Counted from the stretch's first letter, positions 9,125-18,239 are shown. The stretch is 64,000 bases of DNA from DATBHM01 sp963772375 (GCA_963772375.1 CAVYXG010000001.1:1550001-1614000), one strand, 5' to 3'. Made by a program: numbers and translations. Notes: generated by a model not told the origin, from the letters alone.

Positions 9125-10791
9125 GACGCGTCGCCCTCCCGCCACGGCAGCCGGACGCCGCGCTCGGCCGCGACCTCCAGCGCCCGGTCGTATCCCGCGT
9201 CGGCGTGCCGGACGACCCCCATCCCCGGGTCGGTGGTGAGCACCCGCTCGAGGCGGGCGGCCGCGTCCCACGACCCGTCGGCAACGATCACCATCCCCGC
9301 GTGGATCGAGTACCCGATGCCCACCCCGCCGCCGTGATGCACGCTCACCCAGTGCGCCCCGGCGGCGGTGTTGATCAGGGCGTTCAGGATCGGCCAGTCG
9401 GCGATGGCGTCGCTGCCGTCGCGCATCGACTCGGTCTCCCGGTACGGCGACGCCACGCTCCCGGCGTCGAGGTGGTCGCGGCCGATGACGATGGGCGCGG
9501 ACAGCTCGCCGGTCCGGACCATCTCGTTGAACCGCAGCCCGGCCCTGGCCCGCTCCCCGTAGCCGAGCCAGCAGATCCGCGCCGGCAGCCCCTGGAACGC
9601 GACCCGTTCCGCCGCCATCCGCAGCCACCGGTGCAACCTCGAGTCGTCCGGGAACAGGTCCATCACCGCACGGTCGGTCTTGGCGATGTCTTCAGGGTCG
9701 CCGCTCAAAGCCGCCCACCGGAACGGCCCCTTCCCTTCGCAGAACAGCGGCCGCACGAACGCCGGCACGAACCCCGGGTACGCGTACGCGCGGTCGTGCG
9801 CGAGGCCGCCCTGCTCGGCGCCGGCCCGGAGGTTGTTGCCGTAGTCGAACACCACCGCGCCGGCCTCCTGGAACGACACCATCGCGTCGACGTGCACGGC
9901 CATCGACTCGTGGGCCCGGGCGATGTACCGGTCGGGCTCGTCGCGTCGCAGGGCCGCCGCCTCCTCGAGCGAGAGACCGGCCGGGACGTAGCCGCCCAGC
10001 GGGTCGTGCGCCGACGTCTGGTCGGTCACGACGTCCGCGCGGAACCCCCGCCGGACCAGCTCGGGGAGCACGTCGGCGGCGTTGCCCAGCAGGCCGATCG
10101 ACACCGACTCGCCGGACGACCGGGCATCCTCGACCCACCGCAGGGCCTCCTCGAGGTCCGTCGTCTCCCGATCGAGGTACCGCGTCTTCACGCGGCGTTC
10201 GATCCGAACCGGATCGACCTCGACGCACAGCGCGACGCCGCCGTTCATCGTCACCGCGAGGGGCTGCGCGCCACCCATGCCGCCCAGCCCGGCGGTCACG
10301 GTGACGCGACCACGAAGCGACCCCCCGAAGTGCTGCGTCGCGCACTCCGCGAGCGTCTCGTACGTCCCCTGGAGGATGCCCTGGGTCCCGATGTAGATCC
10401 ACGAGCCCGCCGTCATCTGCCCGTACATGGTCAGGCCGGCCCGTTCGAGCTCCCAGAACGTCTCCCAGTCGGCCCACTTGGGCACGAGCATGGAGTTCGC
10501 GATCAGCACCCGGGGCGCCGAGGGATGTGTCCGGAACACTGCCACCGGCTTGCCGGACTGCACGAGCATCGTCTCGTCGTCGCCCAACTCGCGGAGCGTC
10601 CGGACGATGGCGTCGTACGACTCCCAGTTCCGCGCGGCCTTGCCGGTCCCGCCGTACACGACCAGGTCCTGCCACCGCTCGGCGACGTCCGGGTCGAGGT
10701 TGTTCATCAGCATGCGCAGGGCGGCCTCCTGGGGCCACCCCCGGCACGACCGCTCGGTGCCCCGCGGGGCCCGGATCTCCCCTCGTTCCAC
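9121..10791 (-). CDS. hutU: Urocanate hydratase
   Basis: Converts urocanate to imidazolone propionate with a tightly bound NAD+, the second step of histidine degradation, in the cytoplasm. At 556 residues it has the normal family length. Signatures include APRGTERSCRGWPQEAALRMLMNNLDP (near the start), VVYGGTGKAARNW, MTAGSWIYIGTQGILQGTYET, the nucleotide-binding VTAGLGGMGGAQPL and the catalytic-Cys block GLPARICWLGYGERA. I chose the GTG at 10791 because GGAGGAGG lies 8 nt upstream and this gives the canonical N-terminus; an ATG at 10836 would add 15 unneeded residues. Neither hutH nor hutI is in the window; the amidohydrolase at 6091 is a possible but unproven partner. Confidence 0.96.
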   Translation of the reverse strand: MERGEIRAPRGTERSCRGWPQEAALRMLMNNLDPDVAERWQDLVVYGGTGKAARNWESYDAIVRTLRELGDDETMLVQSGKPVAVFRTHPSAPRVLIANSMLVPKWADWETFWELERAGLTMYGQMTAGSWIYIGTQGILQGTYETLAECATQHFGGSLRGRVTVTAGLGGMGGAQPLAVTMNGGVALCVEVDPVRIERRVKTRYLDRETTDLEEALRWVEDARSSGESVSIGLLGNAADVLPELVRRGFRADVVTDQTSAHDPLGGYVPAGLSLEEAAALRRDEPDRYIARAHESMAVHVDAMVSFQEAGAVVFDYGNNLRAGAEQGGLAHDRAYAYPGFVPAFVRPLFCEGKGPFRWAALSGDPEDIAKTDRAVMDLFPDDSRLHRWLRMAAERVAFQGLPARICWLGYGERARAGLRFNEMVRTGELSAPIVIGRDHLDAGSVASPYRETESMRDGSDAIADWPILNALINTAAGAHWVSVHHGGGVGIGYSIHAGMVIVADGSWDAAARLERVLTTDPGMGVVRHADAGYDRALEVAAERGVRLPWREGDAS

Positions 10792-10907
10792 GGGGTTCCC
10801 TCCTCCGGCGTCGGAACTGATGCGGGCACCGGTCATGGTAGGGCACGCCCATCGGACCTCGCCCACCCATTCGACGGAATCCCCCACCCCTCCCGTCCCG
10901 GGTCGGG

Positions 10908-10913
10908 TACAAC
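10908..10913 (+). promoter_or_regulatory. Putative -10 box, leaderless promoter
   Basis: TACAAC lies 6 nt before the ATG of the sugar dehydrogenase lipoprotein at 10920, and no ribosome-binding sequence is present. No convincing -35 is visible. Assignment is by position and by analogy with similar starts elsewhere in the window. Confidence 0.35.
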
Positions 10914-10919
10914 TGTTGG

Positions 10920-12035
10920 ATGCGAATTTTCGGACGAACCCTCGCCGCAGCCGCCCTGCTCTGCCTGACCGCGTGCTCCCCCGCGTCGGCCCGGACGAAC
11001 GCCACCGCGCACGCCCGCACCGACCCCTTCAAGGCCGCCCCGGTCGTGACCGGGCTGAACCAGCCGGTGACGTTCACGTTCACGCCGGGCGGCAACATCT
11101 TCTACGGGGAGAAGTCCACCGGGCAGATCCGGATCCTCAACCCGTCCACGCACGCCGACCACCTGTTCACCACGGTCCCACATGTCGTGAGCCAGGGCGA
11201 GCAGGGCCTGCTGGGGCTGGCCCTCGACCCCCACTACCCGAAGCAGCCGTTCGTGTTCGCCTACGCGACGCGGCACGTGAGCGGGGGCGAGAAGGACCAG
11301 ATCCTCCGCATGAAGAACGTCGACGGCCACGCCCGGGACCTCCACGTGATCTTCAGCTCGCAGACGGTGTCGGGGCAGTACCACGACGGCGGGCACATCC
11401 TGTTCGGGCCGGATGGGTTCCTGTACGCCGTCCAGGGCGAGGCGCACGACTCCTCGAACGCGCAGGACCTCTCGGTGTCGGCCGGCAAGATCCTGCGCAT
11501 GACGACCACCGGCGCGGCCGCCCCCGGCAACCCCGGGTTCGCCGACAAGCTGATCTGGTCCTACGGCCACCGGAACTCGTTCGGGATGGGATTCGACCCG
11601 CAGACCAAGCGCCTGTGGGAGACCGAGAACGGCCCGGAGTGCAACGACGAGATCAACCTCGACGTCAAGGGCGGCAACTTCGGCTGGGGCCCGCGCGAGA
11701 GCTGCGGCGGCACCGCCCCCAACGACACGAACAACAGCGGCCCCAAGCCCCGCCACCTCCCCAGGACGTTCTACCCGTCGACGATCGCACCCACCGGCAT
11801 CGTGTTCTGCCAGGGCTGCGGACTGGGCCCGGGGACCAACGGCCGGTTCCTGTTCGGCGACTGCAACACGGGGCACATCCACCGCGTCACGCTCTCGGCC
11901 AACCGCCAGAACATCGTGTCGCAGTCGCTCGTGCTCGCGAACGGCAGCTGCGTCTACTCGTTGGAGCGTGGCCCGGGCGGCAGCATCTACTTCAGCGACT
12001 CCGGCGGCGACATCTCCAAGCTGGTCCCCCGATAG
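10920..12035 (+). CDS. PQQ-dependent sugar dehydrogenase lipoprotein
   Basis: A 371-residue beta-propeller protein of the soluble glucose/sorbosone dehydrogenase family, which oxidises aldose sugars outside the membrane with PQQ. The N-terminus is a lipoprotein signal (AAAALLCLTAC). Family blocks include GEQGLLGLALDPHYP, YHDGGHILFGPDGFLYAVQGE, YGHRNSFGMGFDPQ and WETENGPECNDEINLDVKGGNFGW. The PQQ and calcium ligands were not checked one by one, and no PQQ biosynthesis gene is in the window, so the cofactor is assumed from family membership. A relative at 27059 shares these blocks but has a different way of membrane attachment. Confidence 0.88.
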   Translation: MRIFGRTLAAAALLCLTACSPASARTNATAHARTDPFKAAPVVTGLNQPVTFTFTPGGNIFYGEKSTGQIRILNPSTHADHLFTTVPHVVSQGEQGLLGLALDPHYPKQPFVFAYATRHVSGGEKDQILRMKNVDGHARDLHVIFSSQTVSGQYHDGGHILFGPDGFLYAVQGEAHDSSNAQDLSVSAGKILRMTTTGAAAPGNPGFADKLIWSYGHRNSFGMGFDPQTKRLWETENGPECNDEINLDVKGGNFGWGPRESCGGTAPNDTNNSGPKPRHLPRTFYPSTIAPTGIVFCQGCGLGPGTNGRFLFGDCNTGHIHRVTLSANRQNIVSQSLVLANGSCVYSLERGPGGSIYFSDSGGDISKLVPR

Positions 12036-12113
12036 GTCCGGCGGTCCTGGCCGACCCCCCGGCCGGTCGTGGACAATAGGCTGGCCGGGCAACCACAAGG
12101 AGGGCGCGCCGCC

Positions 12114-13490
12114 ATGGAGGTACTGGACTCGTTCCTCGACGCGGTCGGGAACACCCCGCTCGTGCGGATCCGGCGCGTCGCCCAGGGCGTGAAGCCCACG
12201 ATCCTCGCCAAGCTCGAGATGCTGAACCCCGGCGGCAGCGTCAAGGACCGCATCGGCGTCCGCATGATCGAGGCCGCCGAACGGGCCGGGACGCTGAAGC
12301 CGGGCGGCACGATCGTGGAGCCCACGTCGGGGAACACGGGGCACGGCCTGGCCATCGCGGCGGCGATCCGCGGCTACCGGTGCATCTTCGTGATGCCCGA
12401 CAAGATGAGCCAGGAGAAGGTCTCGCTGCTGAGGGCGTACGGCGCGGAGGTCGTGATCACCCCGACGGCGGTCGCGCCCGAGTCGCCGGAGTCCTACTAC
12501 CGGGTGGCCGACCGGCTGACCGAGGAGATCCCCGGCGCGTTCCAGCCCAACCAGTACTTCAACCAGGAGAACCCCCGGGCGCACTACGACACGACCGGCC
12601 CGGAGATCTGGGAGCAGACCGGGGGGCGCGTCGACGCGTTCGTCGCCGGCGTCGGCACCGGGGGCACGATCACCGGGACGGCCCGGTACCTCAAGGAACG
12701 CAATCCGGAGCTCCTCGTCGTGGGCGCCGACCCCGAGGGCTCGCTGTACTCGGCGGAGCCCGGCGAGGAGGCCCGGCCGTACCTCACCGAGGGCATCGGC
12801 GAGGACTTCTGGCCGGAGACGTTCGACCCGAAGGTCGTCGACCGGTGGGTGAGGGTCTCCGACCGCGACGCGCTCCTCACCGCCAGGGCCATCACCCGAC
12901 AGGAGGGGATCCTGGTGGGCGGTTCGACGGGGACGGCCATGGTCGCTGCGCTCACCGTGGCGCTGGACCTGCCCGACGATGCCGTGGTGGTGGTGCTGTT
13001 CCCCGACACCGGGAGGAACTACCTGTCGAAGCTGTACAGCGACACATGGATGCTCCAGTACGGGTTCGTGGAGCGACCCGAACGGGCCCGCGTCGAGGAG
13101 GTCCTCTCGGCGAAGCCCGACGGACTGCCGGCGCTCGTGACCGTCGGGGCGCACGAAAAGGTCCGCCAGGCCGTCGACCGGCTGCAGGCGCACGGCATCT
13201 CGCAGGCGCCGGTGGTCCGGGACCCGGACACGGCCGAGGTGTCGGCGTTCGTCGGCTCGGTCCAGGAGCGCGGGCTGCTGGAACGCCTGTTCCGCGACCC
13301 GGACGCCCTGCAGGCGGACGTGGCCGAGGTGATGGCGCCGCCGCTGCCGATGGTGGAGTTCGACGATCCCGTCGACGTGGCGTTCTCCACGCTGCAGTCG
13401 TCGTCCGCCGTGCTGGTGACCAAGCGCGAGCAGGTGCTCGGGGTGCTCACCCGGACGGACCTGCTCGAGTTCCTGGCGCACCGGCGGTAG
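12114..13490 (+). CDS. cbs: Cystathionine beta-synthase
   Basis: PLP enzyme condensing serine (or an activated serine) with homocysteine to cystathionine. It is 458 residues long. Residues 1-330 form the cysteine-synthase fold with PLP lysine K44 in GGSVKDRIG, TSGNTGHGLA and the phosphate loop GVGTGGTITG; ILVGGSTGTA follows. Residues 330-458 contain two CBS domains (ALVTVGAHEKVRQAVDRLQAHGISQAPVV and EVMAPPLPMVEF ... VLGVLTRTDLLEFL), which favour CBS over plain cysteine synthase. The ATG at 12114 has AAGGAGGG 9 nt upstream; a GACAAT -10 box near 12072 fits a short leader. It heads a three-gene unit with the DUF429 gene (20 nt gap) and the gamma-lyase/synthase. Confidence 0.93.
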   Translation: MEVLDSFLDAVGNTPLVRIRRVAQGVKPTILAKLEMLNPGGSVKDRIGVRMIEAAERAGTLKPGGTIVEPTSGNTGHGLAIAAAIRGYRCIFVMPDKMSQEKVSLLRAYGAEVVITPTAVAPESPESYYRVADRLTEEIPGAFQPNQYFNQENPRAHYDTTGPEIWEQTGGRVDAFVAGVGTGGTITGTARYLKERNPELLVVGADPEGSLYSAEPGEEARPYLTEGIGEDFWPETFDPKVVDRWVRVSDRDALLTARAITRQEGILVGGSTGTAMVAALTVALDLPDDAVVVVLFPDTGRNYLSKLYSDTWMLQYGFVERPERARVEEVLSAKPDGLPALVTVGAHEKVRQAVDRLQAHGISQAPVVRDPDTAEVSAFVGSVQERGLLERLFRDPDALQADVAEVMAPPLPMVEFDDPVDVAFSTLQSSSAVLVTKREQVLGVLTRTDLLEFLAHRR

Positions 13491-13510
13491 CCGGGAAGAG
13501 AGGGGGTGGG

Positions 13511-14362
13511 GTGCGGTCGCTCGGGATCGACGTCGGCGTGACCAAGGGCCTCGACCTGGTGCTGCTCGACGACTCGCTGCGGCCGGCCGAGACCGCGCGC
13601 CGGGTCGAGCCGCAGCACCTCGCCGACCTCATCGGCGACATGGAGCCCGACGTCGTCGCCATCGACTCGCCCCCGTCGTGGGGCGTGGGGAAGGGGTCCC
13701 GCCGGACGGAGCGGGCCCTCCGCGAGTTCGGTATCCAGTCCTACGGGACGCCGGCGGCCGGCGAACGCGACGACCACCCGTTCTACGCGTGGATGAAGGT
13801 GGGGTTCCGGGCGTTCGAGGAGGCGGCGAAGGCGGGGTTTCCCCGGTACGGCGGCGGCTCGGTCCGGGGCCATGCCATCGAGGTGTTCCCGCACGCCACG
13901 GCGGTCACGCTCTCCGGCTGCGTGCCCGCGCGCTCGGTGCGCAAGCGCGAGTTCCGGGAGGCGGTGCTTCGGTCCCAACGCGTCGAGACGAACGGCCTCC
14001 GCTCGATGGACCAGGTCGACGCGTGCCTGGCGGCCCTCACCGGGCTGCTCGCGCTGCGGGGCCGGCACTCCGCCCTGGGCGACCCCAAGGAGGGCGTGAT
14101 CGTGCTGCCGGTGAGCTCGCTCCCGGCGCGGCCGTTCCGGCGGTGCGCGGAACAGCGCCGCGCCGACGACCAGCCGAGGTTCCCCGGCATGACGCCGTGC
14201 GGGTGCGGCGACCCGGCGTGCCGGGAGATGACCAGCCGGGAGTTCGCGCCGGGGCACGACGCGCGCCGCAAGTCCATGCTGTGGGCGACGGCCCGCGAGG
14301 GCCAGCAGGCGGTCGACGAGCTGAGGAGACGGAAGTGGGAGCTCCCCCCGGAGATGCGATGA
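13511..14362 (+). CDS. DUF429 RNase H-like protein
   Basis: A 283-residue protein starting LGIDVGVTKGLDLVLLDD, with VVAIDSPPSWG about 55 residues on. This is the layout of DUF429, a predicted RNase H-fold enzyme whose acidic residues sit on these strands. The C-terminal part carries a cysteine cluster CGCGDPAC before MTSREFAPGHDARR, resembling the zinc/CxCG motif of small 'ubiquitous' actinobacterial proteins; it may bind a metal. The start is GTG with GAGGGGGTGGG just upstream. It sits between cystathionine beta-synthase and the gamma-lyase/synthase, and its stop overlaps the next ATG (ATGA at 14359). Its biochemical role is unknown; the position suggests a link to sulfur amino acid metabolism or simple cotranscription. 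Confidence 0.82.
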   Translation: MRSLGIDVGVTKGLDLVLLDDSLRPAETARRVEPQHLADLIGDMEPDVVAIDSPPSWGVGKGSRRTERALREFGIQSYGTPAAGERDDHPFYAWMKVGFRAFEEAAKAGFPRYGGGSVRGHAIEVFPHATAVTLSGCVPARSVRKREFREAVLRSQRVETNGLRSMDQVDACLAALTGLLALRGRHSALGDPKEGVIVLPVSSLPARPFRRCAEQRRADDQPRFPGMTPCGCGDPACREMTSREFAPGHDARRKSMLWATAREGQQAVDELRRRKWELPPEMR

Positions 14363-15516
14363 ACCCCGACGACGAGGCGGCCGGCGAGGCCTGGCGGTTC
14401 GAGACCCGCGCCATCCACGCGGGGCAGGACCCCGAGCCGGCGTTCGGCGCGGTGAACGTCCCGATCTATCAGACGTCGACGTACGCCCAGGATTCGGTGG
14501 GCAAGCCGAAGCGGTACGACTACGCGCGCGGGGGAAACCCCACCCGGGAGGCCCTGCAGTCCGCGCTGGCCTCGCTGGAGGGCGGGGCGAGGGGGTTCTC
14601 GTTCGCCTCGGGGCTGGCCGCGGAGACGACGCTGCTCATGCTGCTGAAGCCCGGCGACCACGTGCTGCTGGCCGACGACGTGTACGGCGGGACCTACCGG
14701 CTGCTGTCGAAAGTGCTGCGGGACTGGGGGCTGGCGTTCGACACGGTCGACATGACGAACCCCTCCGCGGTGCGGGACAGGATGCGGGACGAGACGCGCA
14801 TGGTGTGGATCGAGACGCCGTCGAACCCGCTGCTGAAGATCGTCGACATCGGGGTCACCTCGGCCATCGCCCACGAGGCGGGCGCGTGGTGCGTGGTCGA
14901 CAACACGTTCGCGACGCCCTATCTGCAGCGCCCGCTCGACCTCGGCGCGGACGCCGTCGTGCACAGCGTCACCAAGTACCTGGGCGGGCACTCCGACCTC
15001 GTGCAGGGCGCGGTGGTGCTGAACGACCTCGAGGCGGCCGAGCGCATCGCGTTCATGTCGAACGCCATGGGCGCCGTCCCCGGGCCGATGGACTGCTACC
15101 TGGCCCTCCGTGGGGTGAAGACGCTCGCCGTGCGCATGGAGGCCCACTGCCGAGGCGCACAGGCCGTGGCCGAGTTCCTCCACATGTCCGGAATGGTCAA
15201 CCAGGTTTACTATCCCGGCCTTGCATCGCATCCAGGCCACGACGTCGCTGCGAAGCAGATGCGCGCGCCCGGCGGCATGGTGTCGTTCCGGGCCGGTTCG
15301 GAGGAACGGGCCCGGCGGATCGCGGAGCGGACGCAGCTGTTCTTCCTCGCGGAGTCCCTCGGCGGCGTGGAGTCGCTGATCGAGGTCCCCGGGCCGATGA
15401 CGCACGCCAGCGTGGCGGGCTCGCCGCTGGAGGTGCCCACCGACCTCGTCCGGCTCTCCGTCGGCATCGAACACCCCGACGACCTGGTGGCCGACCTCCG
15501 CCGGGCCCTGGCGTAA
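14359..15516 (+). CDS. Cystathionine gamma-lyase/synthase family enzyme
   Basis: PLP enzyme of the Cys/Met metabolism family, 385 residues. PLP lysine K206 lies in VVHSVTKYLGGHSD; FASGLAAETTLLMLL, WIETPSNPLLKIVDI and VVDNTFATPYLQRPLDLGAD are further family signatures. The family includes gamma-synthases, gamma-lyases and methionine gamma-lyases, which are hard to separate by eye. Cotranscription with cystathionine beta-synthase favours gamma-lyase activity, completing homocysteine-to-cysteine reverse transsulfuration. The ATG overlaps the DUF429 stop codon by 4 nt. The product is cytoplasmic. Confidence 0.93.
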   Translation: MNPDDEAAGEAWRFETRAIHAGQDPEPAFGAVNVPIYQTSTYAQDSVGKPKRYDYARGGNPTREALQSALASLEGGARGFSFASGLAAETTLLMLLKPGDHVLLADDVYGGTYRLLSKVLRDWGLAFDTVDMTNPSAVRDRMRDETRMVWIETPSNPLLKIVDIGVTSAIAHEAGAWCVVDNTFATPYLQRPLDLGADAVVHSVTKYLGGHSDLVQGAVVLNDLEAAERIAFMSNAMGAVPGPMDCYLALRGVKTLAVRMEAHCRGAQAVAEFLHMSGMVNQVYYPGLASHPGHDVAAKQMRAPGGMVSFRAGSEERARRIAERTQLFFLAESLGGVESLIEVPGPMTHASVAGSPLEVPTDLVRLSVGIEHPDDLVADLRRALA

Positions 15517-15596
15517 GGCCGCCCGGTTCTGCCCGCCGGACGTGATGCCGAGGGCTCAGCGCGACAGATTGCGGTCGCCCGGGTCCCAACGCATGC

Positions 15597-16160
15597 TCAT
15601 CCGCGGACCCGGAACGTCACCGTGGCCAGCACCCGGGGCTGGAACGGCCCATGGTCCACGGCGACGAACTCGGCCCGCAGCTGGTGTTGCCCCGGTGAAG
15701 CTGCGATCGAGACCTCGAGAGCGGTCGTCATCGAGTGGAGGGAGCCGTCGAGATACAGATGGATGTGTCCCTCGTTCGGCACCAGCCGGAGGGAGGTGAA
15801 CGGGACGACCTTGCCACCGTCGAGGTGGAGTTCCACCGGGATCCGCGCGGGATCGCCCCGAAACACCTCGTCATCATGCGGCGACACGATCTCGAGCCGG
15901 GCCGCCGTCGACGGTCGACCAAGGGACGGACGCGCGCCGAGGAGGAGCGGAAACATCGTGGCCACGGCGAAGCAGCCGAGCGCGATCACACCGAGGCCAA
16001 TCGCAGGAGCTCGGTGCCGACGGGGAGACGGACGGCTGAAGAACCAGTAGGCGCCGTAGGCGGCGCCGAATCCCGCGAAGAACAGAGCCACCGCGATGAA
16101 TGCGGCAGGACCGGGGATCCCCGCGTGCGCCACCATGGCCGAACCGGAACCCAGCGCCAT
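15597..16160 (-). CDS. Membrane protein with extracytoplasmic beta domain
   Basis: A 187-residue protein with two membrane segments (AAFIAVALFFAGFGAAYGAYWFF and AIGLGVIALGCFAVATMFPLLL) followed by a beta-sandwich-like domain of about 100 residues (ARLEIVSPHDDEVF ... GHIHLYLDGSLHSM ... TVTFRVRG). That domain resembles the DUF4399/CopC-like Ig folds found in proteins linked to copper or cytochrome oxidase assembly, but no clear copper-binding set of residues can be picked out beyond HIH and H-S-M. I prefer the ATG at 16160, with GGGGGTGGA upstream; the open frame extends 81 codons further without family-like sequence. It is the last gene of the minus-strand respiratory assembly unit. Confidence 0.65.
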   Translation of the reverse strand: MALGSGSAMVAHAGIPGPAAFIAVALFFAGFGAAYGAYWFFSRPSPRRHRAPAIGLGVIALGCFAVATMFPLLLGARPSLGRPSTAARLEIVSPHDDEVFRGDPARIPVELHLDGGKVVPFTSLRLVPNEGHIHLYLDGSLHSMTTALEVSIAASPGQHQLRAEFVAVDHGPFQPRVLATVTFRVRG

Positions 16161-16251
16161 TCCACCCCCGAGTATCCGGCCAATGATGGCACCGGCGCGA
16201 CCGGTCGGTGAATCGCGGACGGGCGTGCTGCCGTGTGCCGATGAAGGCGGG

Positions 16252-16545
16252 TCAGGCCCGGAGGCGACCGATCTCGCGCCGCTCGGATCCGACGGCTGAG
16301 GCGAGATGGTCGTTGTCGTCCTGACCCCGCACGAGGCTGGGAATCGTCGGCTCGTCCCCCGACGGGTACCCTTCGTGACGCGCTTGGGCCAGGGAGATCT
16401 CATGGATGTCGGGTTGCGCTGCCCGCCACGCTGACGGCGCGGCTCCTTCGCGGAGCGCCGACGCGAATCGTGCCCCGAGGACCCCGAGGCCCGCCGCCAT
16501 GAGCCCGGCCTGGATCCAGTCGCCAGTTGAAGACGGATCGATCAT
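16252..16545 (-). CDS. Small hypothetical membrane protein
   Basis: A 97-residue protein beginning MIDPSSTGDWIQAGLMAAGL with a single hydrophobic segment near residues 9-28 and a charged tail (DIHEISLAQARHEG ... ERREIGRLRA). GGAAGGGG lies about 7 nt before the ATG at 16545. No family is recognised. It shares direction and close spacing with the thioredoxin-like gene and the beta-domain membrane protein, so it probably belongs to the same transcript. It could still be non-coding. Confidence 0.5.
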   Translation of the reverse strand: MIDPSSTGDWIQAGLMAAGLGVLGARFASALREGAAPSAWRAAQPDIHEISLAQARHEGYPSGDEPTIPSLVRGQDDNDHLASAVGSERREIGRLRA

Positions 16546-16682
16546 CTCGCGCCCCTTCCTGATCGTGGACACGAGCAATGGAAACCGCCGAGGATGGGAA
16601 TCCCGTGGGAGCTTCCGGGGAGGTGGATCAGCGTTCGTCGGCGACGAGCTCAAGGACCCGGACGCGTCGCAAACGGATTCGA

Positions 16683-17294
16683 TCAGCCGGAGTCGATGAG
16701 TCGGTCGAGCGCGGAACGCAGGTTCGTTTCGTCGACCCGGCCGGTGATCTGGTAGGCGATCCGTCCGTCTGTCCTGATGACGAGCGTCGTGGGGATGCCG
16801 AAGAGCCCATACCGGCCCGCGAGCTCGCCGTCACGGTCGAAGACACTTGGATACGGAATGGCCGCTCGTCGCTCGAAGGACCGGCCGGCCGGCAGAGCGT
16901 CCCGATGATCCACACCGAGGAACCGGACCCCCTGCGACCGAAATGCGATCCAGGTCCTCCTCAGAAATGGAGCCTCCTCGCGGCACGGGGGGCACCAGGA
17001 GGCCCAGAAGGTCAGCACGAGGGGGTGCCCCGACAGGTCGCCGAGGGAGATGGCCCCGGTCCCGGCGAGGCTCGGCAGGGTGAACCCGGGTGCCGAACGA
17101 TCGACCGGGACCGGTCGCGCGGCATAGTCGGCGACGTCGATCTCCTGCGCCCTGCCTCCCGTGCCGAGCACCGAGACAGCGACCACGAGGAACGCCACCG
17201 GCAGTGCGAAGGCCGCCGCCACCCGAAGCCACGGGCGCGAGGCGTGCATCGGCGCGCCCCGAAGGGACGACCGCGGCGCGGCGCCTTCTCTCAC
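16683..17294 (-). CDS. TlpA/ResA-type membrane-anchored thioredoxin
   Basis: A 203-residue membrane-anchored thioredoxin. The N-terminal anchor is LRVAAAFALPVAFLVVAVSVL and the redox site is WASWCPPCREEAPF (CPPC). GLFGIPTTLVIRTDG carries the cis-proline of the fold. Such proteins keep thiols of apocytochromes or CuA sites reduced outside the membrane. The GTG at 17294 overlaps the CtaG-like stop by 4 nt (GTGA); an ATG at 17249 is an alternative. Its place directly after a ctaG-like gene suggests a role in CuA assembly of the oxidase encoded divergently (inference). Confidence 0.88.
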   Translation of the reverse strand: MREGAAPRSSLRGAPMHASRPWLRVAAAFALPVAFLVVAVSVLGTGGRAQEIDVADYAARPVPVDRSAPGFTLPSLAGTGAISLGDLSGHPLVLTFWASWCPPCREEAPFLRRTWIAFRSQGVRFLGVDHRDALPAGRSFERRAAIPYPSVFDRDGELAGRYGLFGIPTTLVIRTDGRIAYQITGRVDETNLRSALDRLIDSG

Positions 17295-18217
17295 GACGGG
17301 GCCTGATCCCGAAGCGGTTCACGAACCGACGGGGTGGACAGGGATCGCGCGAGTCGAGCATCGGCCCGCTCCGCCGCGCGCTCGTCCCGCCGCATCCAGT
17401 CCAGCAGCACGAGGGCCATCGCGGGCATCATCAGCAGGAGGGAGCCCTCCCACATGATGGCCCCGCCGAGGTGCTGGTCCGCGATCGGCGAGACCCCGAC
17501 CGCCGCGCCGGTCGTGGCGTAGGGCGCGTACAGGACGTGGTTCGCGACCGAGATGGAGAGACCGAGGATGGCCATGGCCGGCATCGACAGAAACATCAGG
17601 AGCAGCCGGCTGGGATGCGAGAGCCGCGCGGGGTTCGGGTCGAGGCCGACCAGTGGCCACCAGAACAGCAAGGCGGTCGCCAGGAAGATCAGGTGCTCCA
17701 GTACGTGGATGCCCTCGTGTTGGAGCGCGGCGTCGTACAGGGGGGGCAGATGCCAGATCCACATGGCGCCGACGAATGCGACCCATCCGAGCATCGGAGC
17801 GCCCACCACCCGCATGATCCGGCCGTGCAGGAAACGCCGGAGCAGACGGCGTCCTCCGGTGGGCGATGCCGCGAGCGCCAGCGTGACCGGAGCCCCCAGC
17901 ACGAGGAGCGGTGCCGCGACCATCGTCAGCAGCACGTGCTGGACCATGTGGACCGAGAGCAGCGAACCGGCGTAGGCGTCGACGGGTGAGAGGAGTGCCA
18001 CCGCGATGGCCGCCAGCCCGCCGAGGAAGCAGGCGACCCTCCGGGCCGGGAACAACGTGGCGCTCCTGGTCCGCCGGACGCGGCTGGTCGCGCCGACGTA
18101 GACGGCGGCCACCCACACGAGGCCCGCGATGACGATCGGATCGAACTGCCATGACCAGATCCCCGGTGGCCCCCCCGCCTTCGTCGCCACGTGAGCAAGG
18201 AGCGAAGGAACCGGCAT
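17291..18217 (-). CDS. ctaG: CtaG (caa3-type) cytochrome oxidase assembly protein
   Basis: A 308-residue polytopic membrane protein of the caa3-type CtaG family, which takes part in copper insertion into cytochrome c oxidase. Typical signatures are SVHMVQHVLLTMVAAPLLVLGAP, AMWIWHLPPLYDAAL, HVLEHLIFLATALLFWWPLVG and ADQHLGGAIMWEG; the repeated histidines are thought to hold copper. About seven membrane helices are visible. I chose the ATG at 18217, with GAGGGGC upstream, rather than the longer open frame that runs into the kinase gene. It follows the sensor kinase by 22 nt and overlaps the thioredoxin gene. Confidence 0.9.
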   Translation of the reverse strand: MPVPSLLAHVATKAGGPPGIWSWQFDPIVIAGLVWVAAVYVGATSRVRRTRSATLFPARRVACFLGGLAAIAVALLSPVDAYAGSLLSVHMVQHVLLTMVAAPLLVLGAPVTLALAASPTGGRRLLRRFLHGRIMRVVGAPMLGWVAFVGAMWIWHLPPLYDAALQHEGIHVLEHLIFLATALLFWWPLVGLDPNPARLSHPSRLLLMFLSMPAMAILGLSISVANHVLYAPYATTGAAVGVSPIADQHLGGAIMWEGSLLLMMPAMALVLLDWMRRDERAAERADARLARSLSTPSVREPLRDQAPS

Positions 18218-18239
18218 CAGGCGCCCCTCGCCGGCCTTC

